DNA of 64,000 nucleotides. Origin: Actinomycetospora lemnae. Its GTDB lineage: Bacteria > Actinomycetota > Actinomycetes > Mycobacteriales > Pseudonocardiaceae. The first letter of the stretch is position 1, and each line of letters opens with the position of its first letter. The DNA is taken from NCBI RefSeq assembly GCF_028737315.1, contig NZ_JAQZAO010000001.1, positions 372,001 to 436,000 of the forward strand, in the 5' to 3' direction. Shown here one piece after another: positions 43,736-52,962 of the stretch. The position numbers and the translations under genes were made by a program. The notes below the pieces were generated by a model that was given only the letters and a program-made list of their open reading frames with translations, was not told the origin of the DNA and did no database searches.

Positions 43736-44110
43736 TCAGTGGGCGAGCTGCAGCTCGTAGTAGGGGTTGTAGATGACCTTGCGGCCGTCGCGGACGGCCA
43801 CCCGCCCGCTCGCCCGGACCGTGCGGCCCGGCTCGATACCGGGGATCCGGCGCCGGCCCATCCAGACGAGGGTGACGCCGTCGGTGCCGTCGAACAGCTC
43901 GGCCTCGAGCGTGGCGACCGAGCCGCGCGGACAGATCTCCACCGAGCGCAGGCGACCCTTGACGGTCACCGCCTCGCCGGTGCTCGAGTCGCACGCCCGG
44001 TCGCAGCCCGAGCGCACCGCCTCGGCGGACAGGTCGTCGGCGTCGAGGTCGCCGACGTCGGAGGTGAGCCGACGGACCATGCGACGCAGGAATCCGGTCT
44101 CGGCGGTCAT
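43736..44110 (-). CDS. OB-fold nucleic-acid-binding protein
   Basis: A 124-residue protein. After a helical N-terminus, residues 47-120 form an OB fold: VTVKGRLRSVEICPRG, then LEAELFDGTDGVTLVWMGRRRIPGI and RVAVRDGRKVIYNPYYEL. It matches the short family in the Rv2694c position. It probably binds single-stranded nucleic acid; partners are unknown. Confidence 0.85.
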   Translation of the reverse strand: MTAETGFLRRMVRRLTSDVGDLDADDLSAEAVRSGCDRACDSSTGEAVTVKGRLRSVEICPRGSVATLEAELFDGTDGVTLVWMGRRRIPGIEPGRTVRASGRVAVRDGRKVIYNPYYELQLAH

Positions 44111-44231
44111 GGCAGCGCTCCTGTGCGACCCCGCGGAGAGCGCCCCGAGCGGGCACCCTCGGCCGCGGACGTCTGAATGATAAACGAGTCGGGGCCGTTC
44201 GGTATGCCCGTCCCGCGCTTCGGCACCCGGG

Positions 44232-44966
44232 TCAGCTGCGCCCCGGCGAGGTCCCCGCCCCGGCGCGCTGGGGCAGCATCATCGGGATCACCGGGCCCTC
44301 GGGGCGGGTGATCTGGCGCGGCTTGGTCGGCATCGACTCGACCAGCGAGTCCGCGAACTCCTCGGGCACGTCCTCGGGCACGACGAGCGGCAGCAGCGAG
44401 CGCACCGGCAGCGGGTCCGAGGAGCGCGCGACGACCGTGCCCCGCAGCATCTCCCGCAGCATCCCGTGCAGCTTGAGCGCGTGCTGGACCGGCCCGGTGC
44501 CGACGCCGCGCAGCATCCAGCGCGGGCCCTCGACGCCGATGACGCGGGCCACGGTGTCGCCGTTGCGGGCCACGAGCTCGCGGCCCCACTCCCCCCGGTC
44601 ACGACGGATCGTCGCGCCCTCCTTCTGCAGCTGGGCGGCGAGCTCCTCGACGAGCTCGGGCCACAGCCCGCCGGTGCGCGGGGCGGCGAAGGCGCTGACC
44701 GTCAGCCGGCCCTCGGGCACCATCGCGTGCACCGCCCGCAGCGGCCCGGACGGGTCCGGCTCGGCCTTGAGACGGGCGCCCCGCGGCACGGGGAGCTGCA
44801 CCGACCCGAGGTCGAGGCGCAGGCGGCCGTCGCGCGGCGCGTCCTCGGCGTCCCACGGGCCCTGTCGCTGGTGGTGGCGCCGGCCCGCGGGCTCGGCGGC
44901 CACGGACACCTGCGCGACCCGCCCGGCGCGGTGCCGGTGGCGCCCCCCGCGCACGTCATCGGCCAC
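44232..44966 (-). CDS. DUF3710 family protein
   Basis: A 244-residue protein in the Rv2696c position directly after dut. Conserved segments are [32 protein letters not shown]-like (here [11 protein letters not shown]) and [17 protein letters not shown]. The N-terminal 40 residues are basic and poorly conserved. The GTG at 44966 has an AAGGAGA site 8 nt away and overlaps the end of dut by 11 bp. Its function is unknown. Confidence 0.88.
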   Translation of the reverse strand: MADDVRGGRHRHRAGRVAQVSVAAEPAGRRHHQRQGPWDAEDAPRDGRLRLDLGSVQLPVPRGARLKAEPDPSGPLRAVHAMVPEGRLTVSAFAAPRTGGLWPELVEELAAQLQKEGATIRRDRGEWGRELVARNGDTVARVIGVEGPRWMLRGVGTGPVQHALKLHGMLREMLRGTVVARSSDPLPVRSLLPLVVPEDVPEEFADSLVESMPTKPRQITRPEGPVIPMMLPQRAGAGTSPGRS

Positions 44967-45594
44967 GACTGCTGTCTCCTTCCGTCCCGACTGCGGGGTC
45001 CAGCTCCGCTCCGCTGCGTGTCCCGGCTGCGGGGTCCAGCTCCGCTGCGCTCCGTGTCCCGGCTGCGGGGTCCAGCTCCGCTGCGCTGCGTGTCCCGACC
45101 GCAGGGTCCAGCTCCGCACAGCCGGCCGGCGAAGCCACCCCGGTCGACCCGAAGCCCCCCGCCCCGCGTGCCGACGGCGCGACGGTGGCGAGCGTCTCGA
45201 GGTCGTCGACACCCTCGAGCACCCGGAAGACGGCGTCCTCGACCCGCTGGACCACGAGCTGGGCGATGCGGTCGCCGCGCCGGACGGTGACCGTCCGCGA
45301 CGGGTCGTGGTTGACCAGGCACACCATGACCTCGCCCCGGTAGCCGGCGTCGACCGTGCCCGGGGCGTTGAGCAGGCCCAGACCCTCGCGGACGGCCAGA
45401 CCCGAGCGCGGCACGACGAAGGCGGCGTAGCCCTCGGGCAGCACCAGCGCGACGCCGGTGCCCACCAGCGCCCGCTCGCCGGGCGCCAGCGCCACGTCGC
45501 GGGCGGCGGCCAGATCTGCGCCGGCGTCGCCGGGACGGGCCCGGGACGGCACGGGCAGCCCCGGGTCGAGGCGGACGATGTCGACCTGCACCAC
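44956..45594 (-). CDS. dut: dUTP diphosphatase with C-terminal tandem-repeat tail
   Basis: A 212-residue trimeric-type dUTPase. Motif 1 is PGDAGADL, motif 2 [11 protein letters not shown], motif 3 [14 protein letters not shown] with the catalytic Asp, motif 4 [11 protein letters not shown] and motif 5 GAGGFGSTG. It hydrolyses dUTP to dUMP and pyrophosphate. The normal protein ends just after motif 5; here about 55 extra residues follow, built from four copies of a 12-residue unit ([12 protein letters not shown] type). The start is one of two adjacent GTGs (45594 or 45591). It is divergent from the DUF3093 gene. Confidence 0.93.
   Translation of the reverse strand: MVQVDIVRLDPGLPVPSRARPGDAGADLAAARDVALAPGERALVGTGVALVLPEGYAAFVVPRSGLAVREGLGLLNAPGTVDAGYRGEVMVCLVNHDPSRTVTVRRGDRIAQLVVQRVEDAVFRVLEGVDDLETLATVAPSARGAGGFGSTGVASPAGCAELDPAVGTRSAAELDPAAGTRSAAELDPAAGTRSGAELDPAVGTEGDSSRGR
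44985..45118. repeat. 36-bp tandem repeat, about 3.7 copies, inside dut
   Basis: Three full 36-bp units (44985-45020, 45021-45056, 45057-45092) and a 26-bp partial one (45093-45118) share a GCGGGGTCCAGCTCCGCT core with few mismatches. The period is a multiple of three, so dut stays in frame and gains 12 residues per unit. Such runs can change copy number by slippage. Confidence 0.9.
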
Positions 45595-45606
45595 GGCGGG
45601 CGAGAC

Positions 45607-45612
45607 TACTCT
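45607..45612 (+). promoter_or_regulatory. -10 box of the DUF3093 gene, leaderless type
   Basis: TACTCT lies 7 nt before the GTG at 45620 and within the 25-bp gap shared with dut. No ribosome site is present. Confidence 0.5.
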
Positions 45613-45619
45613 GGGTGTC

Positions 45620-46102
45620 GTGAGCTCCCCGCGGCCCTCACCGGGATCCGACGCGGGCCCGCCGATGCCGGCCCGGTTCAGCGAGCGCCTCGTCCTGCCC
45701 TGGTGGTGGTGGCCACCGGGACTGCTGATCGCGGGCCTGCTCGCCGCGGAGCTGCACATGGGCTACCCCGGCGTGCGCTCGTGGCTGCCCTACGTCCTGC
45801 TGCTGCCCCTGGCCGTGGTGCTGCTCGTGTGGCTGGGGCGCGTGCGCGTCACCGTCGAGGGCGGCGCGCTGTGCGCGGGCGACGCCCGCCTGCCGCTGGC
45901 GCAGATCGGGCAGGTGGACGTCGTGCGCGGCGAGGCCAAGCGGGAGGCCCTCGGCCCCCAGCTCGACCCCGAGGCGTTCGTCCTGCACCGGCCGTGGGTC
46001 GGGCCGGCCGTCCGGATCGAGGTGCTCGACCCGGACGACCCCGTGCCCTACTGGGTCGTCTCGACCCGCCGTCCGGAGCAGCTCATCGCGGCCCTCAGGT
46101 GA
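45620..46102 (+). CDS. DUF3093 membrane protein
   Basis: A 160-residue protein with two hydrophobic helices (about 31-47 and 56-74) preceded by [15 protein letters not shown], the family start. A soluble C-terminal half ([21 protein letters not shown] to the end) resembles a PH-like fold. It occupies the Rv2698 position. The function is unknown. Confidence 0.88.
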   Translation: MSSPRPSPGSDAGPPMPARFSERLVLPWWWWPPGLLIAGLLAAELHMGYPGVRSWLPYVLLLPLAVVLLVWLGRVRVTVEGGALCAGDARLPLAQIGQVDVVRGEAKREALGPQLDPEAFVLHRPWVGPAVRIEVLDPDDPVPYWVVSTRRPEQLIAALR

Positions 46103-46126
46103 CCCCGGAGCGCCTTGGAGCGGCCA

Positions 46127-46429
46127 TCAGGCGGCGCAGTCGCGGCAGATGAACATGCCGCCGCGCTGGTCCGCCAGCCGGCTGCGGTGGTGGACGAGGA
46201 AGCAGCTCCCGCAGGTGAACTCATCGGCCTGCTTGGGCAGCACGCGGACCGTCAGTTCCTCGCCGGAGAGGTCGGCACCCGGGAGCTCGAAGCTCTCGGC
46301 GGTGTCGGTCTCGTCGACGTCGACGGCGGCGGACTGCGCTTCGTTGCGCCGGGCCTTGAGCTCCTCGAGGGAGTCCTCGCCCATCTCGTCGGTCTCGTTG
46401 CGGCGCGGGGCGTCGTAGTCGGTCGCCAT
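46127..46429 (-). CDS. DUF4193 zinc-ribbon protein
   Basis: A 100-residue acidic protein of the Rv2699c family. ATDYDAPRRNETDEMGEDSL opens the protein, and the C-terminus holds two cysteine pairs (CGSC and CRDC) with HHRSR between, consistent with a zinc site. Two negative-charge-rich blocks lie between. It is conserved in actinobacteria but has no assigned function. Confidence 0.9.
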   Translation of the reverse strand: MATDYDAPRRNETDEMGEDSLEELKARRNEAQSAAVDVDETDTAESFELPGADLSGEELTVRVLPKQADEFTCGSCFLVHHRSRLADQRGGMFICRDCAA

Positions 46430-46766
46430 AGCGTGTCCCACCCTCGGTCTTGCCCGGTTTCCTGCCGGTCCCATCTCGGTCGTGCGGCAGCACAACGCGG
46501 GACGGCGACCGTTTGTGCCGGACCCGGAAAGTGACCCGGGTCTCACCCAGGGGTCCCACGGCACGGACGAGGCGGACGTCCGCGCGGCTGCGGAGCGGCG
46601 GGAGGGTAACCCACGTGACCCCGCGCGGTCAGCCGACCCCGGGAGGGTGTCGGGATCGTGACCCGCCGCACCGCGTCGTCGTGCGGGGTGCTGCGGCAGC
46701 CGCCGCCCGGGTGTCCGGCCCCACTACCCTGGCGCGGACACGGGCAGTGGTCGGGAGGGGCGTCGG
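46430..46766. promoter_or_regulatory. Divergent intergenic region between the DUF4193 gene and cei
   Basis: 337 bp without a convincing gene. TACCCT (46725-46730) is a plausible -10 box for cei, about 36 bp before its start, and a GGGAGGGG site precedes the GTG. I see no clear -35 box, riboswitch or terminator here. Confidence 0.35.
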
Positions 46767-47423
46767 TTGGTCGGCACGTTCAGGGCGGGGACCTCGCGGG
46801 TGCGGGAGGTCTACCGGCGGCGCAACCTCGTCCCGGCGACGGTGCTGGTGGTGGTGCTCGCGGTGGCGAGCATCGTGACGTGGACGGTGGTGTTCACCAA
46901 CTCCACCGCGGGCTCGGTGACCACCTGCAACACCTCGCCGGTGCCCGGCGCCGGCGCGCCGCAGGCGACGGACGCGCTCGACGACCAGGCCGCCGCGGCC
47001 CCGGGTGACGTGCGGGTCAAGGTGCTCAACGGCGCCGGCACCCGCGGCCAGGCCCAGCTGGCGGCCGCCGAGCTCGGCGAGCTGGGGATCGCCGAGGCCG
47101 CCCCGCCGGACAACGACCCGCTCTACCCCGCCCAGGACCTCTCCTGCGTGGGCCAGATCCGCTACGGCCCCGAGGGGGCGGCGGCCGCGCGCACGCTGAG
47201 CCTCGTCGTGCCGTGCGCCGAGCTCGTCGCCGACCGGCGCTCCGGCAGCGAGGTCGACCTCGCGCTCGGCGACGACTTCCGCGACATCGCCCCGCCGCAG
47301 CCCGTCACCGAGGCCCTGCGCGCGCTCTCGCGCCAGACGGCCACCGACGGCTCGGGCGCGCCCGCGCCGGTGCCGGACGCCGCGACGCTCTCCGCGCTGC
47401 GGTCGGTGGACTGCAGCAGCTAG
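46767..47423 (+). CDS. cei: Envelope integrity protein Cei, LytR C-terminal domain
   Basis: A 218-residue protein. One membrane helix (about 22-44) is followed by an extracytoplasmic region beginning with a Cys. The segment [21 protein letters not shown] is the LytR_C start, and further Cys residues ([20 protein letters not shown]) may form disulfides. M. tuberculosis Rv2700 (Cei) in the same gene context is needed for cell-envelope integrity. Its last 4 bp overlap the convergent suhB. Confidence 0.88.
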   Translation: MVGTFRAGTSRVREVYRRRNLVPATVLVVVLAVASIVTWTVVFTNSTAGSVTTCNTSPVPGAGAPQATDALDDQAAAAPGDVRVKVLNGAGTRGQAQLAAAELGELGIAEAAPPDNDPLYPAQDLSCVGQIRYGPEGAAAARTLSLVVPCAELVADRRSGSEVDLALGDDFRDIAPPQPVTEALRALSRQTATDGSGAPAPVPDAATLSALRSVDCSS

Positions 47424-48271
47424 CCGATCCCGCCCGCGCCCTCGGCGACGAGCAGCGCGGTCAGCGGGCCCGCGAGCGCCGGGGCCGCGACGACGGTCGC
47501 CGCCTCGCCGAGCCCGTCGGGGTCCGCGCCGGGCAGCCGCACGACCGCGCCCGCCTCCTGCGCGATGAGCCCGCCCGCGGCGTGGTCCCACGGGTGCAGG
47601 CCGTGCTCGTAGAAGCCGTCGAGCCACCCGGCGGCGACCGCGCACAGGTCCAGCGACGCGCAGCCGGTGCGCCGGACGTCGCCGATCCGCGCCGCGATGC
47701 GCGCCAGCACCGCCGCCTGCCGGCTCCGGCGGCCGGGGTCGTAGCCCAGGCCGGTGCCGACGACGGCCAGCGACAGGTCCTCGAGGGACGAGACCCGCAG
47801 CGGCTCGCCGTCGCGGTGCGCCCCGTGCCCGCGGGCCGCGCGCCACACGCGACCCGAGACCGGCTCGACGACCGCGCCGGCCACCACCTGCCCGTCCACC
47901 TCGGCGCCGAGCGACACCGAGAACCACGGCAGCCCGTGGGTGTAGTTGACGGTGCCGTCGATGGGGTCGACGACCCAGCGCACCTGGCCCGGCGCGGGCG
48001 TGCCGGAGGTGCCGCCCTCCTCGCCGAGCACGAGGTCGTCCGGGCGCGCCGCCGCGAGCCGCTCGCGCACCAGCGCCTCGCAGGCCGTGTCGCCCTCGGT
48101 GACGACGTCGGTGGCGGAGCTCTTGGTGTCGAGGCGGTCGCGGCCCACGACGCGCTCGCGGACCTCGAGGGCCAGCGCGGCGGTCTCGGCGGCCACGGCG
48201 ACCGCGAGGTCCTCCAGGACGGTGGGATCGGGGTGCTCCACCGCCGCATCCGACCACAGGTGGGTGTCCAC
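47420..48271 (-). CDS. suhB: Inositol monophosphatase family protein (SuhB-like)
   Basis: A 283-residue phosphatase. LGEEGG gives the first metal glutamates, [17 protein letters not shown] the metal-binding Asp pair, and [15 protein letters not shown] the final Asp motif. It should dephosphorylate inositol-1-phosphate, a precursor of phosphatidylinositol and mycothiol in actinobacteria. It holds the Rv2701c position between cei and sigA. The GTG start at 48271 is favoured over internal codons by alignment of the N-terminal helix. Confidence 0.92.
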   Translation of the reverse strand: MDTHLWSDAAVEHPDPTVLEDLAVAVAAETAALALEVRERVVGRDRLDTKSSATDVVTEGDTACEALVRERLAAARPDDLVLGEEGGTSGTPAPGQVRWVVDPIDGTVNYTHGLPWFSVSLGAEVDGQVVAGAVVEPVSGRVWRAARGHGAHRDGEPLRVSSLEDLSLAVVGTGLGYDPGRRSRQAAVLARIAARIGDVRRTGCASLDLCAVAAGWLDGFYEHGLHPWDHAAGGLIAQEAGAVVRLPGADPDGLGEAATVVAAPALAGPLTALLVAEGAGGIG

Positions 48272-48411
48272 GCGACGACGTGCAGGTCACCGCCCGGTGA
48301 TCGCGCTCCGCGGTCGTCGACGGGGGGCTCGGAATCGATTCCGCAGGGACGTCGGGGCAGGTCGCGGGCGGGGCGCGAGCGAGAGGTGCGACGACGGGCC
48401 GTCCCGCTCGT

Positions 48412-48417
48412 TACAAT
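48412..48417 (+). promoter_or_regulatory. Candidate -10 box of sigA
   Basis: TACAAT fits the vegetative -10 consensus and lies in the 276-bp gap between suhB and sigA, giving a leader of about 125 nt. The -35 region (around 48387-48394) is weak. The rest of the gap holds no gene I can support. Confidence 0.5.
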
Positions 48418-48547
48418 GGAGCACGAGCCGAGACGGTTCACCGGGAGGTACCGGGGCCCTCGACGTCGTCCCGCGTCCGGGTGTCCACCCGGCGACCCCG
48501 GTCGTCGATCCCGTCGCCGTTCAGCCGTTCGTCACGAAAGGTCGTCT

Positions 48548-49939
48548 GTGGCAGCCGCAAAGTCCGCAACCCGACGCCGCGTCACCGACGCCGCCGACAC
48601 CGACGCCGCCGCTGCGGGCGGCCCGGTCGGTGTCGTCGCCGCTCCTGACGACGCCCCGGAGGCGCCGGCGAAGAAGGCGACGCGCTCGGCCAAGGGCGGG
48701 AAGAAGGCGCCGGCCAAGGGCAAGGGCGCGGCCGCCAAGACGAAGGGCGACGCCCCCGAGGGTGTCGAGAGCGCCGAGGAGATCGACGCCGCCGACGGTC
48801 CCGAGGGCGCGGACCTCGAGGGGCTCGAGGGTTCCGAGCTCGAGGCCGCGGCCTCCGAGCTCACCGAGGACGTGGTGGTGCTCGGCGCCGAGGTGGTCGA
48901 GGCCGCCGAGGTCGAGACCGAGGAGCCCACCGAGGAGGACAAGAAGTCCGGCGACTTCGTCTGGGACGAGGAGGAGTCGGAGGCGCTGCGCCAGGCGCGC
49001 AAGGACGCCGAGCTCACCGCGTCCGCCGACTCGGTCCGCGCCTACCTCAAGCAGATCGGCAAGGTGGCGCTGCTCAACGCCGAGGAGGAGGTCGAGCTCG
49101 CCAAGCGCATCGAGGCCGGTCTCTACGCCTCCGAGCGGCTGCGCAAGGTCGCCGAGGCGCAGCAGGAGCTCGCGACGCAGATGCGGCGCGACCTGCGGTG
49201 GATCGTCCGTGACGGCGAGCGCGCCAAGTCCCACCTGCTCGAGGCGAACCTCCGCCTCGTGGTCTCGCTGGCCAAGCGCTACACCGGCCGCGGCATGGCG
49301 TTCCTGGACCTCATCCAGGAGGGCAACCTCGGTCTGATCCGTGCGGTCGAGAAGTTCGACTACACCAAGGGCTACAAGTTCTCGACCTACGCGACGTGGT
49401 GGATCCGCCAGGCCATCACCCGCGCGATGGCCGACCAGGCGCGCACCATCCGCATCCCGGTGCACATGGTCGAGGTCATCAACAAGCTCGGTCGCATCCA
49501 GCGCGAGCTGCTCCAGGACCTGGGCCGCGAGCCCACCCCGGAGGAGCTGGCCAAGGAGATGGACATCACCCCGGACAAGGTGCTGGAGATCCAGCAGTAC
49601 GCCCGGGAGCCCATCAGCCTCGACCAGACCATCGGCGACGAGGGCGACTCCCAGCTCGGCGACTTCATCGAGGACTCCGAGGCGGTCGTCGCGGTCGACG
49701 CCGTGTCGTTCACCCTGCTGCAGGACCAGCTGCAGTCGGTCCTCGCGACGCTCTCGGAGCGCGAGGCCGGCGTGGTCCGCCTGCGCTTCGGCCTCACCGA
49801 CGGCCAGCCGCGCACCCTCGACGAGATCGGTCAGGTCTACGGCGTGACGCGTGAGCGCATCCGCCAGATCGAGTCGAAGACGATGTCGAAGCTGCGCCAC
49901 CCCTCGCGCTCGCAGGTCCTGCGCGACTACCTGGACTAG
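48548..49939 (+). CDS. sigA: Principal RNA polymerase sigma factor
   Basis: A 463-residue sigma-70 group 1 factor. The first 150 residues are a Lys/Ala-rich then very acidic region 1.1-like extension. Region 1.2 begins at [16 protein letters not shown], region 2 contains [18 protein letters not shown], region 3 [17 protein letters not shown], and region 4.2 the [20 protein letters not shown] helix. It directs vegetative transcription. The GTG at 48548 follows AAAGGTCGTCT. ppgK, which separates suhB and sigA in M. tuberculosis, is absent here. Confidence 0.97.
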   Translation: MAAAKSATRRRVTDAADTDAAAAGGPVGVVAAPDDAPEAPAKKATRSAKGGKKAPAKGKGAAAKTKGDAPEGVESAEEIDAADGPEGADLEGLEGSELEAAASELTEDVVVLGAEVVEAAEVETEEPTEEDKKSGDFVWDEEESEALRQARKDAELTASADSVRAYLKQIGKVALLNAEEEVELAKRIEAGLYASERLRKVAEAQQELATQMRRDLRWIVRDGERAKSHLLEANLRLVVSLAKRYTGRGMAFLDLIQEGNLGLIRAVEKFDYTKGYKFSTYATWWIRQAITRAMADQARTIRIPVHMVEVINKLGRIQRELLQDLGREPTPEELAKEMDITPDKVLEIQQYAREPISLDQTIGDEGDSQLGDFIEDSEAVVAVDAVSFTLLQDQLQSVLATLSEREAGVVRLRFGLTDGQPRTLDEIGQVYGVTRERIRQIESKTMSKLRHPSRSQVLRDYLD

Positions 49940-49953
49940 GTCCCGGACGCACC

Positions 49954-49985
49954 GACGGCCCCCGAGCTCCGGCTCGGGGGCCGTC
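49954..49985 (+). terminator. sigA terminator
   Basis: GACGGCCCCCGAGC (49954-49967) pairs perfectly with GCTCGGGGGCCGTC (49972-49985) around a TCCG loop, 15 bp after the sigA stop. Confidence 0.8.
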
Positions 49986-50128
49986 GTCGTGCGTGCACCG
50001 TCCACACGCGGCGGTCCCGCGCCCGGGCCGGACGAGGTCGGGATCCGGGACCTTCGGCCCTCGGCCGCGGCCTCGCCACCCCGCACCATCCCCCGCGTTC
50101 GCGCGGCAACGGTGTCGAGGAGGACGCG

Positions 50129-50365
50129 ATGGCCACGTACGCCTACCGCTGTCCCGCCTGCGGCGCCTTCGACGAGATCCGCCCGATGGGTGAGGCACCG
50201 GAGCGCGTGGAGTGCCCACGCTGCGCTGCGCCCTCACCGCGAGCGTGGACGGCTCCACGCCTCGCAGGGATGAACCCCGCGCTGCGCTCGGCGCTCGCGC
50301 GGGAGGAAGCCAGCCGCGACGAACCCGAGGTCGTCACGCGCGCCTCGGGCACGACGCGTCGCTGA
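50129..50365 (+). CDS. fmdB: FmdB family zinc-ribbon protein
   Basis: A 78-residue protein. Cys8/Cys11 and Cys29/Cys32 form a zinc ribbon of the FmdB type (ATYAYRCPACGAFDEIRPM). FmdB proteins are linked to regulation of formamidase and amidase genes, and the next two genes here encode an amide channel and formamidase. A GAGGAGG site lies 5 nt before the ATG. Confidence 0.88.
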   Translation: MATYAYRCPACGAFDEIRPMGEAPERVECPRCAAPSPRAWTAPRLAGMNPALRSALAREEASRDEPEVVTRASGTTRR

Positions 50366-50431
50366 TCGGACGTGCGGGCGGCCCGGCGGCCCCCCGTCGG
50401 CCGGACGTCCTCGCCCAGGGAGGGCCCACCA

Positions 50432-51094
50432 GTGGCAGCTACCGGTCTGTTCTACGTCGGCGCGGTCCTGTTCGTGAACGGACTGCTGCTCCTCGGCTTC
50501 ATCGAGCCCAAGGCCGCGGCCATCATGAACCTGTTCGTCGGGACGCTCCAGGTCGTCACCCCGACGTTCCTGATCTTCACGGCGAACGGCGACCCCGACA
50601 CGATCCTCCAGGCGTCCGGCCTGTACCTCTTCGGTTTCACCTACCTCTACGTCGGCATCGGCCTGCTCGGCGACCTCGACACCACCGGCGTCGGCTGGTT
50701 CTCGCTGTTCGTGGCCATCGCGGCGGTCGGCTACTCGTACGTGAACTTCGCGCTGCTCGACAACCTGCCCTTCGGCGTGATCTGGCTGATGTGGGCCTTC
50801 CTGTGGACCTTGTTCTTCCTCGTGCTGGGGCTGAAGCGTGAGGCCCTGACCCGGTACACGGGCTGGGTCACGCTCATCGAGGCCTGGGTGACCGCCGCGA
50901 TCCCCGGGTTCCTGCTGCTGACCGGTCAGTGGCCCGCCACCGCTGTCACCGCGATCGTGCTCGGGGCCATCGCGGTCGTCATGGCGCTCGTCCTCCTGCC
51001 GACGCTGCGCCCGCCCGGGCGACGGACGGCGAGGGCCGGCGAGGGCGGTCCGGCGCCCGTCGAGACCCCCGACCAGACCTACAGCCGGACCTGA
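50432..51094 (+). CDS. amiS: AmiS/UreI family amide/urea channel
   Basis: A 220-residue membrane protein. Six helices run from about 4 to 190, starting GLFYVGAVLFVNGLLLLG. The motifs FTANGD and the aromatic FGFTYLYVGIG, WFSLFVA and WLMWAFLWTLFF stretches are typical of AmiS/UreI channels that pass urea or short amides. A hydrophilic tail of about 30 residues is added at the end. Placed between FmdB and formamidase, it probably imports formamide or a short amide. The GTG at 50432 has an AGGGAGGG site. Confidence 0.9.
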   Translation: MAATGLFYVGAVLFVNGLLLLGFIEPKAAAIMNLFVGTLQVVTPTFLIFTANGDPDTILQASGLYLFGFTYLYVGIGLLGDLDTTGVGWFSLFVAIAAVGYSYVNFALLDNLPFGVIWLMWAFLWTLFFLVLGLKREALTRYTGWVTLIEAWVTAAIPGFLLLTGQWPATAVTAIVLGAIAVVMALVLLPTLRPPGRRTARAGEGGPAPVETPDQTYSRT

Positions 51095-51161
51095 TCCCGG
51101 CTCCGTCCGCAACACCCCCGGCCGGTGACCGCCGGCCCCTCCGTGGAAAAGGTGATCGCCC

Positions 51162-52415
51162 ATGCCCGAGGTCGTGTTCGAGGTCGACCAGTCCAAGTCC
51201 ATGCGCGACCAGGCCGTCCCGGGCCACAACCGGTGGCACCCGGACGTCCCGCTGGCCGCGATGGTCCGGCCGGGCAGCGAGTTCCGGGTGGAGTGCCGGG
51301 AGTGGACCGACGCCCAGATCGGCAACAACGACTCGGCCAACGACGTGCGCGACGTCGACCTCGCCCGCGCGCACATGCTCTCCGGCCCGATCGGCGTCGA
51401 AGGGGCGGAACCCGGCGACCTGCTCGTGGTCGACATCCTGGACCTCGGGGCGTGCCAGCCCCCTCAGGAGTACGGCGACGCCCCCGGTCAGGGCTGGGGC
51501 TACACGGGGATCTTCGCCCGCAGCAACGGCGGCGGTTTCCTCACCGACTACTTCCCCGACTCCGCGAAGGCCATCTGGGACTTCCACGGCCAGGTCGCGA
51601 CCTCACGCCACCTGCCCGGCGTGCGCTACACCGGCATCACCCACCCCGGCCTGTTCGGCACCGCGCCGTCGGCCGACCTGCTCGCCCGCTGGAACCGCCG
51701 CGAGCAGGCGCTCATCGACCGCGACCCGGACCGCGTCCCGCCGCTGGCCCTCCCGCCGCTCCGCGAGAGCAGCCTCGGCGGGCAGGCGACGGGGTCGCTC
51801 GCCGACCAGATCGCCGAGGAGGGCGCCCGCACCGTGCCCGCCCGGGAGAACGGCGGCAACCACGACATCAAGAACTTCACCCGCGGCAGCCGGGTCTACT
51901 ACCCGGTGCACGTCGCCGACGCGAAGCTCTCGGGCGGCGACCTGCACTTCAGCCAGGGCGACGGCGAGATCACGTTCTGCGGCGCCATCGAGATGGGCGG
52001 CTTCATCGACTTCGGCGTCGACCTCATCAAGGGCGGGATGGAGACCTACGGGGTGAGCACCAACCCGATCTTCATGCCGGGCAACGTCGAACCGCGCTAC
52101 TCGGAGTTCCTGACCTTCATCGGGATCTCGGTCGACCACGACACCGACACCAACGAGTACCTCGACGCGACGCTGGCCTACAAGCGGGCGTGCCTGAACG
52201 CCGTCGAGTACCTCAAGAAGTTCGGCTACACCGGCGAGCAGGCGTACCTGCTGCTCGGGTCGGCGCCGATCGAGGGCCGGGTCAGCGGCGTCGTGGACAT
52301 CCCGAACGCCTGCTGCTCGCTCTACCTGCCGACCGCCATCTTCGACTTCGACATCCGGCCGTCGGCGTCCGGTCCGGCCCGGGCCGACCGCGGGATGTCG
52401 GCGGTCACCAGCTGA
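51162..52415 (+). CDS. fmdA: Formamidase
   Basis: A 417-residue FmdA/AmdA-family amidase. VPGHNRWHPDVPLAA near the N-terminus, GDLLVVDILDLG, FPGITHPG-like (here YTGITHPGLFG), RENGGNHDIKNFTRGSRVYY and FCGAIEMGGFIDFGVDLIKGG-type segments are hallmarks of formamidase. It hydrolyses formamide to formate and ammonia, giving nitrogen. It is 67 bp after the channel gene, so the three genes form one unit. Full length. Confidence 0.95.
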   Translation: MPEVVFEVDQSKSMRDQAVPGHNRWHPDVPLAAMVRPGSEFRVECREWTDAQIGNNDSANDVRDVDLARAHMLSGPIGVEGAEPGDLLVVDILDLGACQPPQEYGDAPGQGWGYTGIFARSNGGGFLTDYFPDSAKAIWDFHGQVATSRHLPGVRYTGITHPGLFGTAPSADLLARWNRREQALIDRDPDRVPPLALPPLRESSLGGQATGSLADQIAEEGARTVPARENGGNHDIKNFTRGSRVYYPVHVADAKLSGGDLHFSQGDGEITFCGAIEMGGFIDFGVDLIKGGMETYGVSTNPIFMPGNVEPRYSEFLTFIGISVDHDTDTNEYLDATLAYKRACLNAVEYLKKFGYTGEQAYLLLGSAPIEGRVSGVVDIPNACCSLYLPTAIFDFDIRPSASGPARADRGMSAVTS

Positions 52416-52424
52416 GGCAGGCCC

Positions 52425-52580
52425 TCACGAGTGGAGGGCCGGCGAGTCGTCACCGTCCACCCGCGGGCGGGAGGTGACGACCGCCGTGCCCCCGCAGTTC
52501 CAGCACGACGGCTCGGGCTCGCGGTCCCGGCCGCCGACGTCGCAGCGAGGGCAGTGCCAGTGGCTGACGATGAGATCCAT
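52425..52580 (-). CDS. Short zinc-ribbon protein
   Basis: A 51-residue protein starting MDLIVSHWHCPRCDVGG, with a second Cys pair in SCWNCGG, making a CxxC-x14-CxxC ribbon. The codons are GC3-rich and the cysteines are regularly spaced, so it is probably real. It ends just beyond formamidase on the opposite strand. Its first 21 bp overlap the start of the divergent 107-residue gene. The function is unknown. Confidence 0.6.
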   Translation of the reverse strand: MDLIVSHWHCPRCDVGGRDREPEPSCWNCGGTAVVTSRPRVDGDDSPALHS

Positions 52581-52883
52581 GACGACCCTCCGGAGGAGCG
52601 TGATCCCCGCTCTCGAGACTGGGTCCCCCCACCGCGGCACGTCGCCGCCGACCGCGCAGGTGTGCACAGCCTGCGCACAGCTCACCACATCGCGGAGTCA
52701 CTCGCCGAGGCAGGTGTCCCCGACGAACCGGTCGTGCTCGACCGTCGCGGGCCCCACCGGAGCATCCAGGGCCTGGAACGCCTGCTCGACGACGCGCTCG
52801 AGGAGGAGGCGGCCGAGCGGCGCGACGCCGGGCAGGACGCTGGGCAGGACGCCGGGCAGGACGACGGCAGCGAGGGCTGCTGA
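52560..52883 (+). CDS. Acidic protein of unknown function with a short C-terminal repeat
   Basis: A 107-residue protein from a GTG at 52560. It is acidic and contains VHSLRTAHHIAESLAEAG and GPHRSIQGLERLLDDALEEE helices, then three copies of AGQD encoded by a 12-bp repeat (52824-52859). Its GC3 is lower than in neighbours. A GTG at about 52658 (VHSLRT) would remove the overlap with the divergent zinc-ribbon gene and is an alternative start. No family recognised. Confidence 0.5.
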   Translation: MADDEIHDDPPEERDPRSRDWVPPPRHVAADRAGVHSLRTAHHIAESLAEAGVPDEPVVLDRRGPHRSIQGLERLLDDALEEEAAERRDAGQDAGQDAGQDDGSEGC

Positions 52884-52962
52884 CGGGCGACGAGCCACGT
52901 CCGCGCGGTCGGCGGGCCGCACGGGGCCGTCCGGTCGATGGTCATCACCGGCGTCCCGTTCC

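Noticed and set aside
44985-45118. Possible CRISPR array
   Set aside because: The 36-bp units are directly adjacent with no spacers and stay in the dut reading frame, so this is a coding tandem repeat.
52420-52440. Terminator after formamidase
   Set aside because: GGCCCTC/GAGGGCC pairs over 7 bp but sits within the end of the convergent zinc-ribbon gene and has no T run, so it is too weak to list.
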